Source: Acidobacteriota bacterium (GTDB lineage: Bacteria; Acidobacteriota; Thermoanaerobaculia; Multivoradales; JAGPDF01). From it: a DNA stretch of 52,275 nt. The stretch covers positions 1 through 52,275 of the forward strand of contig JACTMI010000023.1 of the NCBI GenBank assembly GCA_014584695.1, given 5' to 3'. The position numbers and the translations under genes are program-made. The notes under the pieces were generated by a model. That model saw only the letters and a list, made by a program, of their open reading frames with translations. It searched no databases and was not told the DNA's origin. Positions 27,735-36,727 of this stretch are shown piece after piece. Position 1 is the stretch's first letter, and each line of letters starts with the position of its first letter.

Positions 27735-29057
27735 TCACCCCCCGAAGGCGCGGCGCAGCCAGCCCCCCTTGAGGCTCTTCATCATCTTCTTCATCTGCAA
27801 GTACTGCTTGAGCAGCTGGTTGATCTCCTGGACGCTGGTGCCGGAGCCGCGGGCGATCCGTTTCTTGCGGCTGGCGTTGAGCAGGCCGGGCTGGCGCCGC
27901 TCGGCCGGCGTCATCGAGTTGATGATCGCCTCGAGGCGCACCAGGCGCCGGTCGTCGCCCTCGCCGACGCGCGGCAGTCCCTTGAGGGGCCCCATCTTGG
28001 GCAGCGCCTCGAGCACGCTCTGGAGCGGCCCCATCTTGCGCACCTGGCGCAGCTGGTCGCGCAGGTCCTCGAACGTGAACTCGTTGCGCGACAGCCGCTC
28101 GGCCAGCCGCTCGGCCTCCTTGGCGTCGACCGCCACCTGCGCCTTCTCGATCAGCGCCAGCACGTCCCCCATGCCGAGGATGCGCGAGGCCATGCGGGCG
28201 GGCGAGAACAGCTCCAGGTCCTCGGGCTTCTCGCCGACGCCGACGAAGCGAATCGGCACCTTCGCCACCTCGCGCACCGACAGCGCCGCACCGCCGCGGG
28301 TGTCGCCGTCGAGCTTGGTCAACAGGACGCCGGTGAGGGCGAGGGTGGCCGCGAACTCCTGCGCGCTCTTGACCGCGTCCTGGCCGGTCATCGCGTCGGC
28401 GACGTAGAGGATCTCGTCCGGTCGCACCGCCTCGGCCAGGCGGCCGAGCTCGGCCATCAGCTCGGCGTCGACGTGCAGGCGCCCGGCGGTGTCGATCAGC
28501 ACGACGTCCCGGCCGCGCTCCCGGGCCTCCCGCAGCGATCGGCGGCCGAGCTCCACCACCGTCTCTCCCGCTTCCGGCCGCAGCACCGGCAGCTCGACGC
28601 GCGCGCCGACCTGGACCAGCTGCTCGACCGCCGCGGCGCGCTGCAGGTCCGCCGCCACCAGCAAGGGGTAGCGACCCCGCGCCGCCAGGCGCCGGCCCAG
28701 TTTGCCCGCGGTCGTGGTCTTGCCGGAGCCCTGGAGGCCGCACATCAGCACCACCGCCGGCGATCCCGCGACCCGCAGCTCCTGCGCGTCTTCTCCCCCC
28801 AGCACGGTGGTGAGCTCGTCGCGGACGATGGCGATCACCTGCTGCGCCGGCGACAGGCTCTCGAGCACCCGCTCGCCCAGCGCCTTCTCCTCGACGCGGC
28901 GCAGGAAGTCCTTGACCACGCGGAAGTGGACGTCGGCCTCGAGCAGCGCCAGCCGCAGCTCCTTGAGCGCGGCGGAGAGGTGCTCGGCGGTGATCCGCCC
29001 TTCGCCCCGCAAGCGGCGAAAAACTGCCTGAAACTTCTCCTGCAAGCCTTCGAACAT
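27735..29057 (-). CDS. ffh: Signal recognition particle GTPase Ffh
   Basis: 440 residues. Binds signal sequences on nascent membrane proteins and hands ribosomes to FtsY. An N-domain bundle (1-85), then the G domain with GLQGSGKT at 107-114, DTAGRLHVD and TKLDGDTRGGAA, then the M domain with SMTPAERR and a methionine-rich tail (QMKKMMKSLKGG). Length and motif order are canonical. It is divergent from pyruvate kinase across 144 bp and leads into the rpsP operon. Confidence 0.97.
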   Translation of the reverse strand: MFEGLQEKFQAVFRRLRGEGRITAEHLSAALKELRLALLEADVHFRVVKDFLRRVEEKALGERVLESLSPAQQVIAIVRDELTTVLGGEDAQELRVAGSPAVVLMCGLQGSGKTTTAGKLGRRLAARGRYPLLVAADLQRAAAVEQLVQVGARVELPVLRPEAGETVVELGRRSLREARERGRDVVLIDTAGRLHVDAELMAELGRLAEAVRPDEILYVADAMTGQDAVKSAQEFAATLALTGVLLTKLDGDTRGGAALSVREVAKVPIRFVGVGEKPEDLELFSPARMASRILGMGDVLALIEKAQVAVDAKEAERLAERLSRNEFTFEDLRDQLRQVRKMGPLQSVLEALPKMGPLKGLPRVGEGDDRRLVRLEAIINSMTPAERRQPGLLNASRKKRIARGSGTSVQEINQLLKQYLQMKKMMKSLKGGWLRRAFGG

Positions 29058-29201
29058 GGCGTTTGGAGGGCGCCGGGAACGTCCTGCGGCCCGACGCGGA
29101 ACCAGCAGACTATCAGCTCGGCGGCGGCGCTCCGAGCCGCGCCGGCGGCGGCTTCGCGATAGTCTCTGCCGGCCCGCCGGCGGTTCGCGCGGCGGGCGCC
29201 C

Positions 29202-30692
29202 ATGGAACGTCGCGCCAAGATCGTCGCCACGCTGGGCCCCGCCACGGCGGACGGCACGGCTCTCGCCCGCCTGCTCGAAGCCGGCGCCGACGTTCTGAGG
29301 CTCAATCTCTCCCACGGCACGCAGGAGTCGCACCGCCGGGCCATCCAAACGGTGCGGCGGGTCGCCGCCGAGCAGGGGCGGCACATCCCCGTCCTGCTCG
29401 ACCTGATGGGCCCCCGCTTCCGACTGGGAACGATCCCGGACGGCTCGCGGCCGCTGCGCAAGGGCGCCCGCATCCGGCTCGGCGATCCCGCCTCCGACGC
29501 CGATCTGCCGGTCGACGATCCGGGCTTCCTCCGCCACCTGCGGGTCGGCGAGCGGGTCCTGATCGACAACGGCCTGGTCGAGCTCGAGGTGACCGGCAAG
29601 CGGCGCGGCGCGGTCTTCGCCCGGGTGCTCCACGGCGGCGCGGTCTCTACCCGCAAGGGGATCAACCTGCCCGATTCGCGCATCCCGTTCGCGATCTCGG
29701 ACAAGGACCGCTCCGACCTCGCCTTCGCGGTCGGCGAGGGCGCCGACTTCCTGGCGGCGAGCTACATCGGGCGCGCGCGCGACGTCGAAGCGGTGCGCGC
29801 GGAGGTGCACGCCCTCGGCGCCGACATTCCGATCGTGGCCAAGCTCGAGCGCGCCGCCGCGGTCGAGCAGATCGACGAGATCACCGCCGCGGCCGACGCG
29901 GTGATGGTGGCGCGCGGCGACCTCGGCGTCGAGGTGCCGCTCCACCAGGTGCCGGTGCTCCAGAAACGGATCATCGCGGCCGGGCGGCGGCTGGGCAAGC
30001 CGGTGATCGTCGCGACGCAGATGCTCGAGTCGATGATGTCCCAGCCGCGGCCGACGCGCGCCGAGGCCTCGGACGTCGCCAACGCGGTCTTCGACGGCGC
30101 CGACGCGTTGATGCTCTCGGGCGAGACCGCGGCTGGCCGCTACCCGGTCGAGGCGGTGCGGACGATGGCCCGCATCGTGATCGAGGCCGAGCAGTACAAG
30201 CTCGGCGCGTTCCAGTCCGGTGAGACGCCGCGCGACCCGGCGCTACCCGCCGGCCGATTCCCGGCGCCGGCGCCGCGCGTGCTCGCCGAGCCGACGCTCT
30301 CGGGGGCGATCGAGATCGCCGACGTCATCGCCGCCGCCGCCGTGCACGCCGCCTCGAAGCTCCAGGACAGCGCCATCGTGGCCTTCTCGCAGGGGGGCTT
30401 CACCGCCCGCCGGCTGGCGCGCTACCGGCCGGTGGTGCCGACCTACGTTTTCACCACCGACGTCCAGGTGGCGCGCCGGATCCAGCTGCTGTGGGGCACG
30501 CGCCCGATTCACCTGCCGGACGAGGTGCAGCACCGGGACGATCTGATCCAAGTCGTCGAGCGCGAGCTGCTGATCCGGCGCCTGACCCGGCCGGGCGAGT
30601 GCATCATCCTGTTGATGGGCTTCCCGATCGCCGAGCGGCCGCTGACCAACCTGTTGCGGATCCACCGCATTCCGCGCGTCCCCAAGGGCTGA
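29202..30692 (+). CDS. pyk: Pyruvate kinase
   Basis: 496 residues. Converts phosphoenolpyruvate and ADP to pyruvate and ATP. Motifs: KIVATLGPAT, LRLNLSHG, the catalytic stretch IVAKLERAAAVEQID with the lysine and glutamate for metal and phosphate transfer, VMVARGDLGVEVP and MLESMM..PRPTRAE. A C-terminal allosteric-type domain covers about 350-496. The stop is followed within 7 bases by the rhomboid GTG, so the two form an operon. Confidence 0.96.
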   Translation: MERRAKIVATLGPATADGTALARLLEAGADVLRLNLSHGTQESHRRAIQTVRRVAAEQGRHIPVLLDLMGPRFRLGTIPDGSRPLRKGARIRLGDPASDADLPVDDPGFLRHLRVGERVLIDNGLVELEVTGKRRGAVFARVLHGGAVSTRKGINLPDSRIPFAISDKDRSDLAFAVGEGADFLAASYIGRARDVEAVRAEVHALGADIPIVAKLERAAAVEQIDEITAAADAVMVARGDLGVEVPLHQVPVLQKRIIAAGRRLGKPVIVATQMLESMMSQPRPTRAEASDVANAVFDGADALMLSGETAAGRYPVEAVRTMARIVIEAEQYKLGAFQSGETPRDPALPAGRFPAPAPRVLAEPTLSGAIEIADVIAAAAVHAASKLQDSAIVAFSQGGFTARRLARYRPVVPTYVFTTDVQVARRIQLLWGTRPIHLPDEVQHRDDLIQVVERELLIRRLTRPGECIILLMGFPIAERPLTNLLRIHRIPRVPKG

Positions 30693-30699
30693 ACGGCGC

Positions 30700-31371
30700 G
30701 TGATCCCGCTCCGGGACTCGCGCCGCCCGCGCCGCGCCGCGCTCGTCACCTGGTGTTTCGCCGCGCTCTGCGTCGCCGCTTTCGGCTACCAGCTCTCGCT
30801 CGGCGCCGAGGCTGCCGGGCTGCTCGACCGGCTGGGGGTCGTGCCCGCCGCTCTGCTCGCGCCGCGCGGACCCGCGGCCGTGCTCGACGCCGCGCTCCGT
30901 CTGGTGGCCGCGCTCTTCCTGCACGGCTCGCTGCTCCACCTCGTGGGCAACGTCGCTTTCCTGCTCGTCTTCGGCGACGACGTCGAGGAGCGGCTCGGGC
31001 GCCTCCGTTTCCTCGTCTTCTACCTCACTTGCGGCGTCGCCGCGAGCTTCGGCCAGGCCCTCGCCGCGCCCCGTTCGACCACGCCGATGATCGGCGCTTC
31101 GGGCGCCATCGCCGGCCTGCTCGGCGCCTTCCTCGTGATGTACCCGAAGGCGCGGATCTCGGGCGTCCTGCCGCTCGGCTGCCTGCTCGTCCCGGCCCGC
31201 AGCCCCGCCTACCTCTACCTGCCGCTCTGGTTCCTGATCCAGGCGGCGGCCGCCTTTCTGGAGATCGGCCGCCTCCCGGGCGGCGACCCCCGCGGCGGCA
31301 TCGCCTGGTACGCCCACCTGACCGGCTTCCTCGCCGGCCCCCCATTGGCCCTCCTGCTCCGGCGGCGGTGA
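30700..31371 (+). CDS. Rhomboid-family intramembrane serine protease
   Basis: 223 residues from a GTG, with about six hydrophobic segments. The nucleophile is S134 in IGASGAIAG and the histidine partner is H206 in AWYAHLTGF; the oxyanion-side motif HGSLLHLVGN is at 75-84. The spacing is that of active bacterial rhomboids, which cut transmembrane helices within the bilayer. Co-transcription with pyruvate kinase is positional and gives no clue to the substrate. Confidence 0.93.
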   Translation: MIPLRDSRRPRRAALVTWCFAALCVAAFGYQLSLGAEAAGLLDRLGVVPAALLAPRGPAAVLDAALRLVAALFLHGSLLHLVGNVAFLLVFGDDVEERLGRLRFLVFYLTCGVAASFGQALAAPRSTTPMIGASGAIAGLLGAFLVMYPKARISGVLPLGCLLVPARSPAYLYLPLWFLIQAAAAFLEIGRLPGGDPRGGIAWYAHLTGFLAGPPLALLLRRR

Positions 31372-31390
31372 GCGAGTCGTACCGCAGAAG

Positions 31391-31419
31391 AGCCCCTTGG
31401 AACTCCATTGAAGGGGGCT
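31391..31419. terminator. Hairpin between convergent genes; relative of the 195-bp repeat motif
   Basis: AGCCCCTT (31391-31398) pairs with AAGGGGGCT (31411-31419, one extra G) around a 12-base loop. It lies between the rhomboid stop and the convergent aldehyde dehydrogenase stop. The right arm and the following bases (CCATTGAAGGGGGCTGG, then TCCGTGGCCAG) resemble the TGAAGGGGG...CCCGTGGCGAG part of the array near 313-925. The rest of the 130-bp gap holds no gene. Confidence 0.5.
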
Positions 31420-31501
31420 GGAACGAGGCGTCCGTGGCCAGGCCGCGGCGGCGGGTGGAGACCGGCCTCCTCGGCTGGCCTCTCGTCTCGGCGCCTCCGG
31501 G

Positions 31502-32881
31502 CTACAGCGCGTCGATCGAGACGGCTTTGACGTTGACGAACTCGAGCAGGCCGTGGCTGGAGAGCTCGCGGCCGTAGCCGGAGCGCTTGATGCCGCCGAA
31601 GGGGAGGCGGGGGTCGGAGGCGACCATGGCGTTGACGCAGACGGTGCCGGTCTCGAGCTCGGCGATCGCTCGCTCCGCCTCCGCCCGGTCGCCGGTCCAG
31701 ACCGAGGCCCCGAGGCCGAACTCCGAGCGATTGGCGATCGCGATCGCGTGGCGGAGGTCGCGCGCCCGGAACAGGCAGGCCACCGGCCCGAACAGCTCCT
31801 CGTCGTGGCCGGGGCTACCCGCTGGCGGCTCGGCGATCGCCGTCGGAGCGTAGAAGTTGCCGGGACCCGCGAGACGCGAGCCGCCGCACAGCAGCCGGCC
31901 GCCCGCGGCGACCGTCGCCGCCACCTGCTGCTCGAGCTCGGCCAGGATCGCCGGCGTCGCGAGCGGACCGACCTCGGTCGTGGGCGCCCGCGGGTCGCCG
32001 ACGCGCAGCGCCGCGAGCCGGCCGACGAAGTCCCGCTCGAAGGCGTCGTAGACGGCGTCGTGGACGATGAAGCGCTTGGCGGCGATGCACGACTGGCCGT
32101 TGTTGATCGTGCGCGCGCGCACCGCGACCTCGGCGGCCCGCGCCAGGTCGGCCGACGGCAGCACCAGGAACGGATCGCTGCCGCCCAGCTCGAGCACCGT
32201 CTTCTTGATCGCGCGGCCGGCCGCCGCGGCCACCGCGCGGCCGGCGGGCTCGCTGCCGGTGAGCGTCACCGCCGCGATCCGCGGATCCGCGATCAGCCCT
32301 TCGACACGGCTCGACTCGATCAGCAGCGTGCGAAAACAGCCGTCCGGGAAACCGGCCTCGCGCAGCACACGCTCGATCGCGAGCGCCGAGCGCGGGACGT
32401 TCGAAGCGTGCTTGAGGAGGCCGACGTTGCCGGCGGCGAGCGCCGGCGCGGCGAAGCGAAACACCTGCCAGAGCGGGAAGTTCCACGGCATCACCGCCAG
32501 CACCACGCCGAGCGGCTCGTGCCGGATCCAGCTCTCCGCGGCGCCGGTCTCGACCCGTTGGGGCGCCAGGAAGGCCGCCGCGTTCTCGGCGTAGTAGCGG
32601 CAGGCCAGAGCGCACTTCTCCACCTCGGCCGTCGCCGCCGAGAGCAGCTTGCCCATTTCCGCGGTCATCGTCGCCGCCAGCTCGCTCCGCTCCGCTTCCA
32701 GCCGCTCGGCGGCCCGCAGCAGCAGCCGCGCGCGGTCGGCGACCGGCGTTCGCCGCCAGCTGTCGAAGCGTCGCGTGGCCGCCGCGAGCGCGCCCTCGAC
32801 CTCGGCCGCCGAGGCGGGCGCGAAGGCCTCGAGCAGCTCGCCGGTGGCGGGATCGACGGCGGCGATCTGCGGCCGGCTCAT
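31502..32881 (-). CDS. NAD(P)-dependent aldehyde dehydrogenase (succinate-semialdehyde type)
   Basis: 459 residues. Oxidises an aldehyde to the acid; the closest pattern is GabD-type succinate-semialdehyde dehydrogenases. The catalytic cysteine is C265 in NNGQSCIAAKR, the general base E231 in VLELGGSDP, and the substrate-binding loop MPWNFPLWQ precedes them. PFGGIKRSGYGRELSSHG is the usual C-terminal signature. Its ATG overlaps the MMPL exporter stop (ATGA). Substrate assignment is by similarity of motifs only. Confidence 0.92.
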   Translation of the reverse strand: MSRPQIAAVDPATGELLEAFAPASAAEVEGALAAATRRFDSWRRTPVADRARLLLRAAERLEAERSELAATMTAEMGKLLSAATAEVEKCALACRYYAENAAAFLAPQRVETGAAESWIRHEPLGVVLAVMPWNFPLWQVFRFAAPALAAGNVGLLKHASNVPRSALAIERVLREAGFPDGCFRTLLIESSRVEGLIADPRIAAVTLTGSEPAGRAVAAAAGRAIKKTVLELGGSDPFLVLPSADLARAAEVAVRARTINNGQSCIAAKRFIVHDAVYDAFERDFVGRLAALRVGDPRAPTTEVGPLATPAILAELEQQVAATVAAGGRLLCGGSRLAGPGNFYAPTAIAEPPAGSPGHDEELFGPVACLFRARDLRHAIAIANRSEFGLGASVWTGDRAEAERAIAELETGTVCVNAMVASDPRLPFGGIKRSGYGRELSSHGLLEFVNVKAVSIDAL

Positions 32882-35433
32882 CGGGCGCTCCCTTCGCGGC
32901 GCCAAGCCAGGAACGCCGGCACCACCACCACCGCCACCAGCGCGGTCGCGAGCGTGCCGAGGATCGAGACCACGCCCATCGAGATCAGGCCGGGATAGTG
33001 CGAGGTGGCGAGCGAGCCGAAGCCGACGATGGTCGTGAGCGCGGCGAGAAAGACGCCGCGCACGGTCTCCTCGACCGCCGCCCGGACATCGCCGTCGGGT
33101 TCCCGCTCCTCCTCCCGGTAGCGGTGGATGACGTGGATGCCATAGTCGACGCCGATGCCGATGATCATGGTGATGACGAAGATGTTCATGAAGTTCATGT
33201 GCAGCCCGAGCGCCACCATGGCGCCGATCATCCAGAGCACGCCGAGCGCCAGCGGCAGCAGCGAGAGCAGCGCCGGCCGCCAGGCGCGGAAGTCGATCCA
33301 CAGCAGCACGACCACCAGCGCCAGGCCGATCAGCGCCGAGATCAGCGCGTCGCGCCGGATCTCGGTGCGCAACCCGCGGCTCAGCACGTTGATGCCGGTC
33401 AGGTGCGCGCGCGGCCCGATCTCGTCCGCGATCGCGAGCGCCGCCGCGGGCACTTCGCGCTTGGGCCGTCCCGGCAGGTTGTACAGCTGCACCACGCTCA
33501 CCCAGCCGCTCGGGGTCTCGCGCAAGTAGCGGCCGAGCAGGGCCTCCCCCTGCGGCAGACCGAGGATCGTCTCGCGGGTCACCGGCTGATCGGCGGCGAG
33601 CGCGCGGGCGATCAGGCCGAGGCCCGACTCGAACGGCGCCGAGCGCAGACCCTCGGACTCCAGGGCCGCCAGGAAGTCGCCCCGGACGCGCTCCGGGTCG
33701 AGCCGGCCGGACCGCCGCTCGGCGGCGAGCCACTCGAGCGCCTGCTCCTGGCCCGCGAGCGGTGGCAACAGCGAGGTCACGCCGTCGAAGCCGCCCAGCT
33801 CGCCCCGGTCGACCGCGCCCCGAGCCGCTGTCGCGGCGCGGTCCGCGAGCGCCAGCGCGCCGTCGAGGTCCGGCGCGTCGAGCACCAGCGTGGTCGAGTC
33901 GAAGCCGGCGCCGAAGTGGCGCTTGATCTCGTCCTGGGCGAGGATCCCCCGGTTGCCGGGCGGGCGCAGCGCCTCGACGTTGTCGTCGAACCCGAGCGAC
34001 GGCAGCGCCGCGAGCGCCGCCAGCGTCAGGAGCGCCGAGATCACCAGCGTGGGCCGCGCGTGGCGCATCGCCAGCCGCGACAGCCTCTCGACGCCGAAGG
34101 CGAACAGGTGCAGTGGCGGCTCGCGGTCCCGCTTGCGATGGTGCTCCTCGCTCCAACCGATCAGCGCCGGCACCAGCAGCAGGACCGCGATCAGGCAGAA
34201 CAGCGTCCCGGTGCCGACGATCAGGCCCATCTGCCAGAGCCCGGTGAAATCGGTGATCAGGAAAGCATAGAAGGTGGCCGCGGTGGTGATGGCGCCGAGA
34301 ATCACCCCGCGCGCCGTCGCGCCGCCCATCGACCGGATGCCCTCCTCGAACGACAGGCCGCGCTGGCGCTCGTGCAGGTAGCGGCCGTAGAGCACGATCA
34401 CGAAATCGTTACCCAGCCCGATCAGCAGCGCCGCCACGCCCGCGGTGGTCGAGGCCAGCGTGCCGACGGCGACCGCCGAGAATCCGAACGTGATCGCGAG
34501 CCCGCAGGCGAGCGGCGTGAAGACCAGCAGCAGCAGCGAGGCCCGCCGGTAGGCGATCCAGAACAGCACCAGGACGCCGACCAGGGAGGTCGCCGCGTTG
34601 ACCAGCACGTCGCGCCGGATCAGGCCCGAATCGTCGAGCGCGATCATGTAGCTGCCGCCGAAGAAGACCTCCGGCGCCGGCGCGTCCGTCCCGCCGGTCA
34701 GCTCGGGCCACTCGACGCGCACGCGTTCCACCAGCTCGCCCATGCTCTCGGCGAGCTGGCGGCTGAACTCGAGGTCCTGCGGATTGCGCACCGGCTTGCC
34801 CAGCACGAGCAGCAGCCGGTGGTCACGCGCCAGATACCTGCCGCTCGTCCAGTCCACGGCGAGCGGCCCGCGCGAGCCGCCGATGCGCTCGAGGAAGACG
34901 TCGGCGACGCCGAGCGGATCGAGCTTCATCAGGTCCTTGAGCGCCAGGGCCTGGGGCGTCTCGAGCAACCGGCGCAGCTCCGCAGCGCGCCGCCGGAGCG
35001 CCTCGCCGGTGAGCCGTTCGGCCAGCTCGCCACGGCCAGCGCCGTCCAGGAAGAGCACGGCGCGCGGGATGAACTCCGACAGCAGCTCCTCGGGCTCGCC
35101 GGTCCGGTGCTCGACCTCCGAGAACTGCCCGTCGGTCGCCATCTCCTCGGCCACGCGGTCGCCGAAAGCGACGTAGGGATCGACCGGCACGCCCTCGGGC
35201 ACCCGCACGCCGACGACGAAGAAGTCGAGGTTGCCGAAGCGCTCCACCGTGTGACGGAAGATCCGGACGTCCTCGTTGTCGGCCGGCAGCAGGCGGAGCA
35301 CGTCGGGGTCGAAGTGCAGCTGCGACGCGGCGGCGAGCGCGAGCGCCAGCACCACCGCGGTGCCGGCGAAGATCCGGCGCGGCCGCCGGCCCGCGCCGAG
35401 CAGGAGCGCGCGCGTCGCGCGTTGGAGGATCAC
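32878..35433 (-). CDS. MMPL/RND-family exporter (hopanoid-transporter-like)
   Basis: 851 residues with two repeats of one helix, a large periplasmic domain and five helices (membrane clusters at about 20-40, 255-420, 455-475 and 690-840). Each half carries the MMPL motif: GLGNDFVIVLYGRY and GIGVDYGIHVIHRY. Two-repeat transporters of this kind, such as HpnN, move lipids across the inner membrane using proton flow. The stop overlaps the aldehyde dehydrogenase start and the ATG overlaps the pgsA stop, so it is embedded in one translation unit with a phospholipid gene, which fits a lipid substrate. Confidence 0.9.
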   Translation of the reverse strand: MILQRATRALLLGAGRRPRRIFAGTAVVLALALAAASQLHFDPDVLRLLPADNEDVRIFRHTVERFGNLDFFVVGVRVPEGVPVDPYVAFGDRVAEEMATDGQFSEVEHRTGEPEELLSEFIPRAVLFLDGAGRGELAERLTGEALRRRAAELRRLLETPQALALKDLMKLDPLGVADVFLERIGGSRGPLAVDWTSGRYLARDHRLLLVLGKPVRNPQDLEFSRQLAESMGELVERVRVEWPELTGGTDAPAPEVFFGGSYMIALDDSGLIRRDVLVNAATSLVGVLVLFWIAYRRASLLLLVFTPLACGLAITFGFSAVAVGTLASTTAGVAALLIGLGNDFVIVLYGRYLHERQRGLSFEEGIRSMGGATARGVILGAITTAATFYAFLITDFTGLWQMGLIVGTGTLFCLIAVLLLVPALIGWSEEHHRKRDREPPLHLFAFGVERLSRLAMRHARPTLVISALLTLAALAALPSLGFDDNVEALRPPGNRGILAQDEIKRHFGAGFDSTTLVLDAPDLDGALALADRAATAARGAVDRGELGGFDGVTSLLPPLAGQEQALEWLAAERRSGRLDPERVRGDFLAALESEGLRSAPFESGLGLIARALAADQPVTRETILGLPQGEALLGRYLRETPSGWVSVVQLYNLPGRPKREVPAAALAIADEIGPRAHLTGINVLSRGLRTEIRRDALISALIGLALVVVLLWIDFRAWRPALLSLLPLALGVLWMIGAMVALGLHMNFMNIFVITMIIGIGVDYGIHVIHRYREEEREPDGDVRAAVEETVRGVFLAALTTIVGFGSLATSHYPGLISMGVVSILGTLATALVAVVVVPAFLAWRREGSAR

Positions 35434-36005
35434 GGACCCGGCGCCGGGTCCGGGCTGGACCGGGCCGACTCCACCAGGAACCTGCGGTACCGGAGGAAGT
35501 AGTCGAGCCCGGACAACAGCGTCACCACCAGAGCGACCCAGAGCGACAGCGGCGCCAGATGCGAGAGCTCACCCAGCTTGTTGTAGATGATCAGCAGCGA
35601 GACGGCGACGATCTGCGTTCCCGTCTTCAACTTGCCCGCCCAGGCCGCGGCGATCACCCTGCCCTCGGCCGCCGCCACGGTGCGCAGCGCCCCGACGGCG
35701 AGCTCCCGCGCCAGGATGGCGGCGACCATCCAAGCCGGGGTCACCGCCGGATTGAGCTCGACCAGGGAGATGAAGGCGGAAGCCATCAGGATCTTGTCGG
35801 CGGCCGGGTCGAGCAGCTGGCCCAGCTTGGTCACTTGACGCAGCCGGCGCGCCAGGAAGCCGTCGAGAAAGTCCGTGAGCGCGGCGCCGAGGAAGAGGGC
35901 CAGGCCGAAGAACTCACGCCCCTCGAACTTGGTGAAGAGGACGACGACCAGGATCGGGACGAGCAGGATCCGGAACAGCGTCAGGAGCGTCGGCAGGTTC
36001 GGCAT
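35430..36005 (-). CDS. pgsA: CDP-diacylglycerol-glycerol-3-phosphate 3-phosphatidyltransferase
   Basis: 191 residues. Makes phosphatidylglycerophosphate, the committed step to phosphatidylglycerol and cardiolipin, in the cytoplasmic membrane. The CDP-alcohol phosphotransferase motif is complete: D45, D48-G49, A52-R53, G62, D66 and D70. NLPTLLTLFRILLVP opens the protein as in other PgsA. About four to five transmembrane helices. It overlaps the MMPL gene by 4 bases. Confidence 0.95.
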   Translation of the reverse strand: MPNLPTLLTLFRILLVPILVVVLFTKFEGREFFGLALFLGAALTDFLDGFLARRLRQVTKLGQLLDPAADKILMASAFISLVELNPAVTPAWMVAAILARELAVGALRTVAAAEGRVIAAAWAGKLKTGTQIVAVSLLIIYNKLGELSHLAPLSLWVALVVTLLSGLDYFLRYRRFLVESARSSPDPAPGP

Positions 36006-36034
36006 GCGAAGCGTTCGAGACCGCGCGCGCCGGA

Positions 36035-36667
36035 TCAGCCGCCGAGACCGGCCGTGGTCATCCGGATGCGGTTGTTCTCGTCGCGTTGAATCAGGACGCG
36101 GCGACCGTCGAGCACCTCGCCGCCGTCGTCGCCGCGCAGCAGCCGGTAGACCTTGCGCAGGTAGTTGCGCGTCTCCTCGAAGGGCGGCACACCGGCGTGG
36201 CGAACGACCGCTTCCGGGCCGGCGTTGTAGGCGGCGAGGGCGAGGTCGAGGTCGCCGAAGCGATCCAGCATCTGCCGCAGGTAAGCCGTGCCGCCGCGGA
36301 CGTTCTGCACCGGATCCCAGGGGTCCTCGACCGCCAAGTCCCGGGCCGTGCCGGGCATCAGCTGCATCAGGCCCATGGCGCCCTTGTTCGAGAGCGCCCG
36401 GGCGTTGTAACCCGACTCGACCTGGACGACCGCCTGGACGAGCCGCGGATCGAGGTCGCGATCGGAGGCGTGCTGCTCGATCAGGCCGAGCAGCTCGGCG
36501 GTCGGCGGCGAAATCAAGCGCTCGGCCAGGCGGCGGGCGCGGGAATCCCCGGGCTCGTTGACCATGACCTTGGTGCCGTCCGCGCGCACCTCGAGCTTGA
36601 CCGGCCCCGCGGCGAGCGGAGACGCGGCCAGGACGCAGAGCAACGGGGTCAGGAGACCGTTTCTCAT
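36035..36667 (-). CDS. Exported lytic transglycosylase (SLT domain)
   Basis: 210 residues from the ATG at 36667, which begins an ideal signal peptide (RNGLLTPLLCVLAASPLAAG). An ATG at 36682 is five codons upstream but overlaps a good -10 (TAGAAT, 36686-36681). The SLT domain has the catalytic glutamate near residue 84 in QVESGYNARALSNKGAMGLMQLMPGTA, and AYNAGPEAV further on. It cleaves peptidoglycan between MurNAc and GlcNAc. The last ~40 residues are a short beta-rich tail. It lies between alaS and pgsA with separate spacing on both sides. Confidence 0.93.
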   Translation of the reverse strand: MRNGLLTPLLCVLAASPLAAGPVKLEVRADGTKVMVNEPGDSRARRLAERLISPPTAELLGLIEQHASDRDLDPRLVQAVVQVESGYNARALSNKGAMGLMQLMPGTARDLAVEDPWDPVQNVRGGTAYLRQMLDRFGDLDLALAAYNAGPEAVVRHAGVPPFEETRNYLRKVYRLLRGDDGGEVLDGRRVLIQRDENNRIRMTTAGLGG

Positions 36668-36727
36668 CGCGAGAGCCGACATTCTAACCCGGGGCCCCGA
36701 TTCTCGCCGCCACCCGCCGGGGTCGGC

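Noticed and set aside
32998-35502. 834-codon plus-strand open frame opposite the MMPL gene
   Set aside because: Antisense shadow caused by GC-rich third positions; the minus-strand protein has full family motifs.
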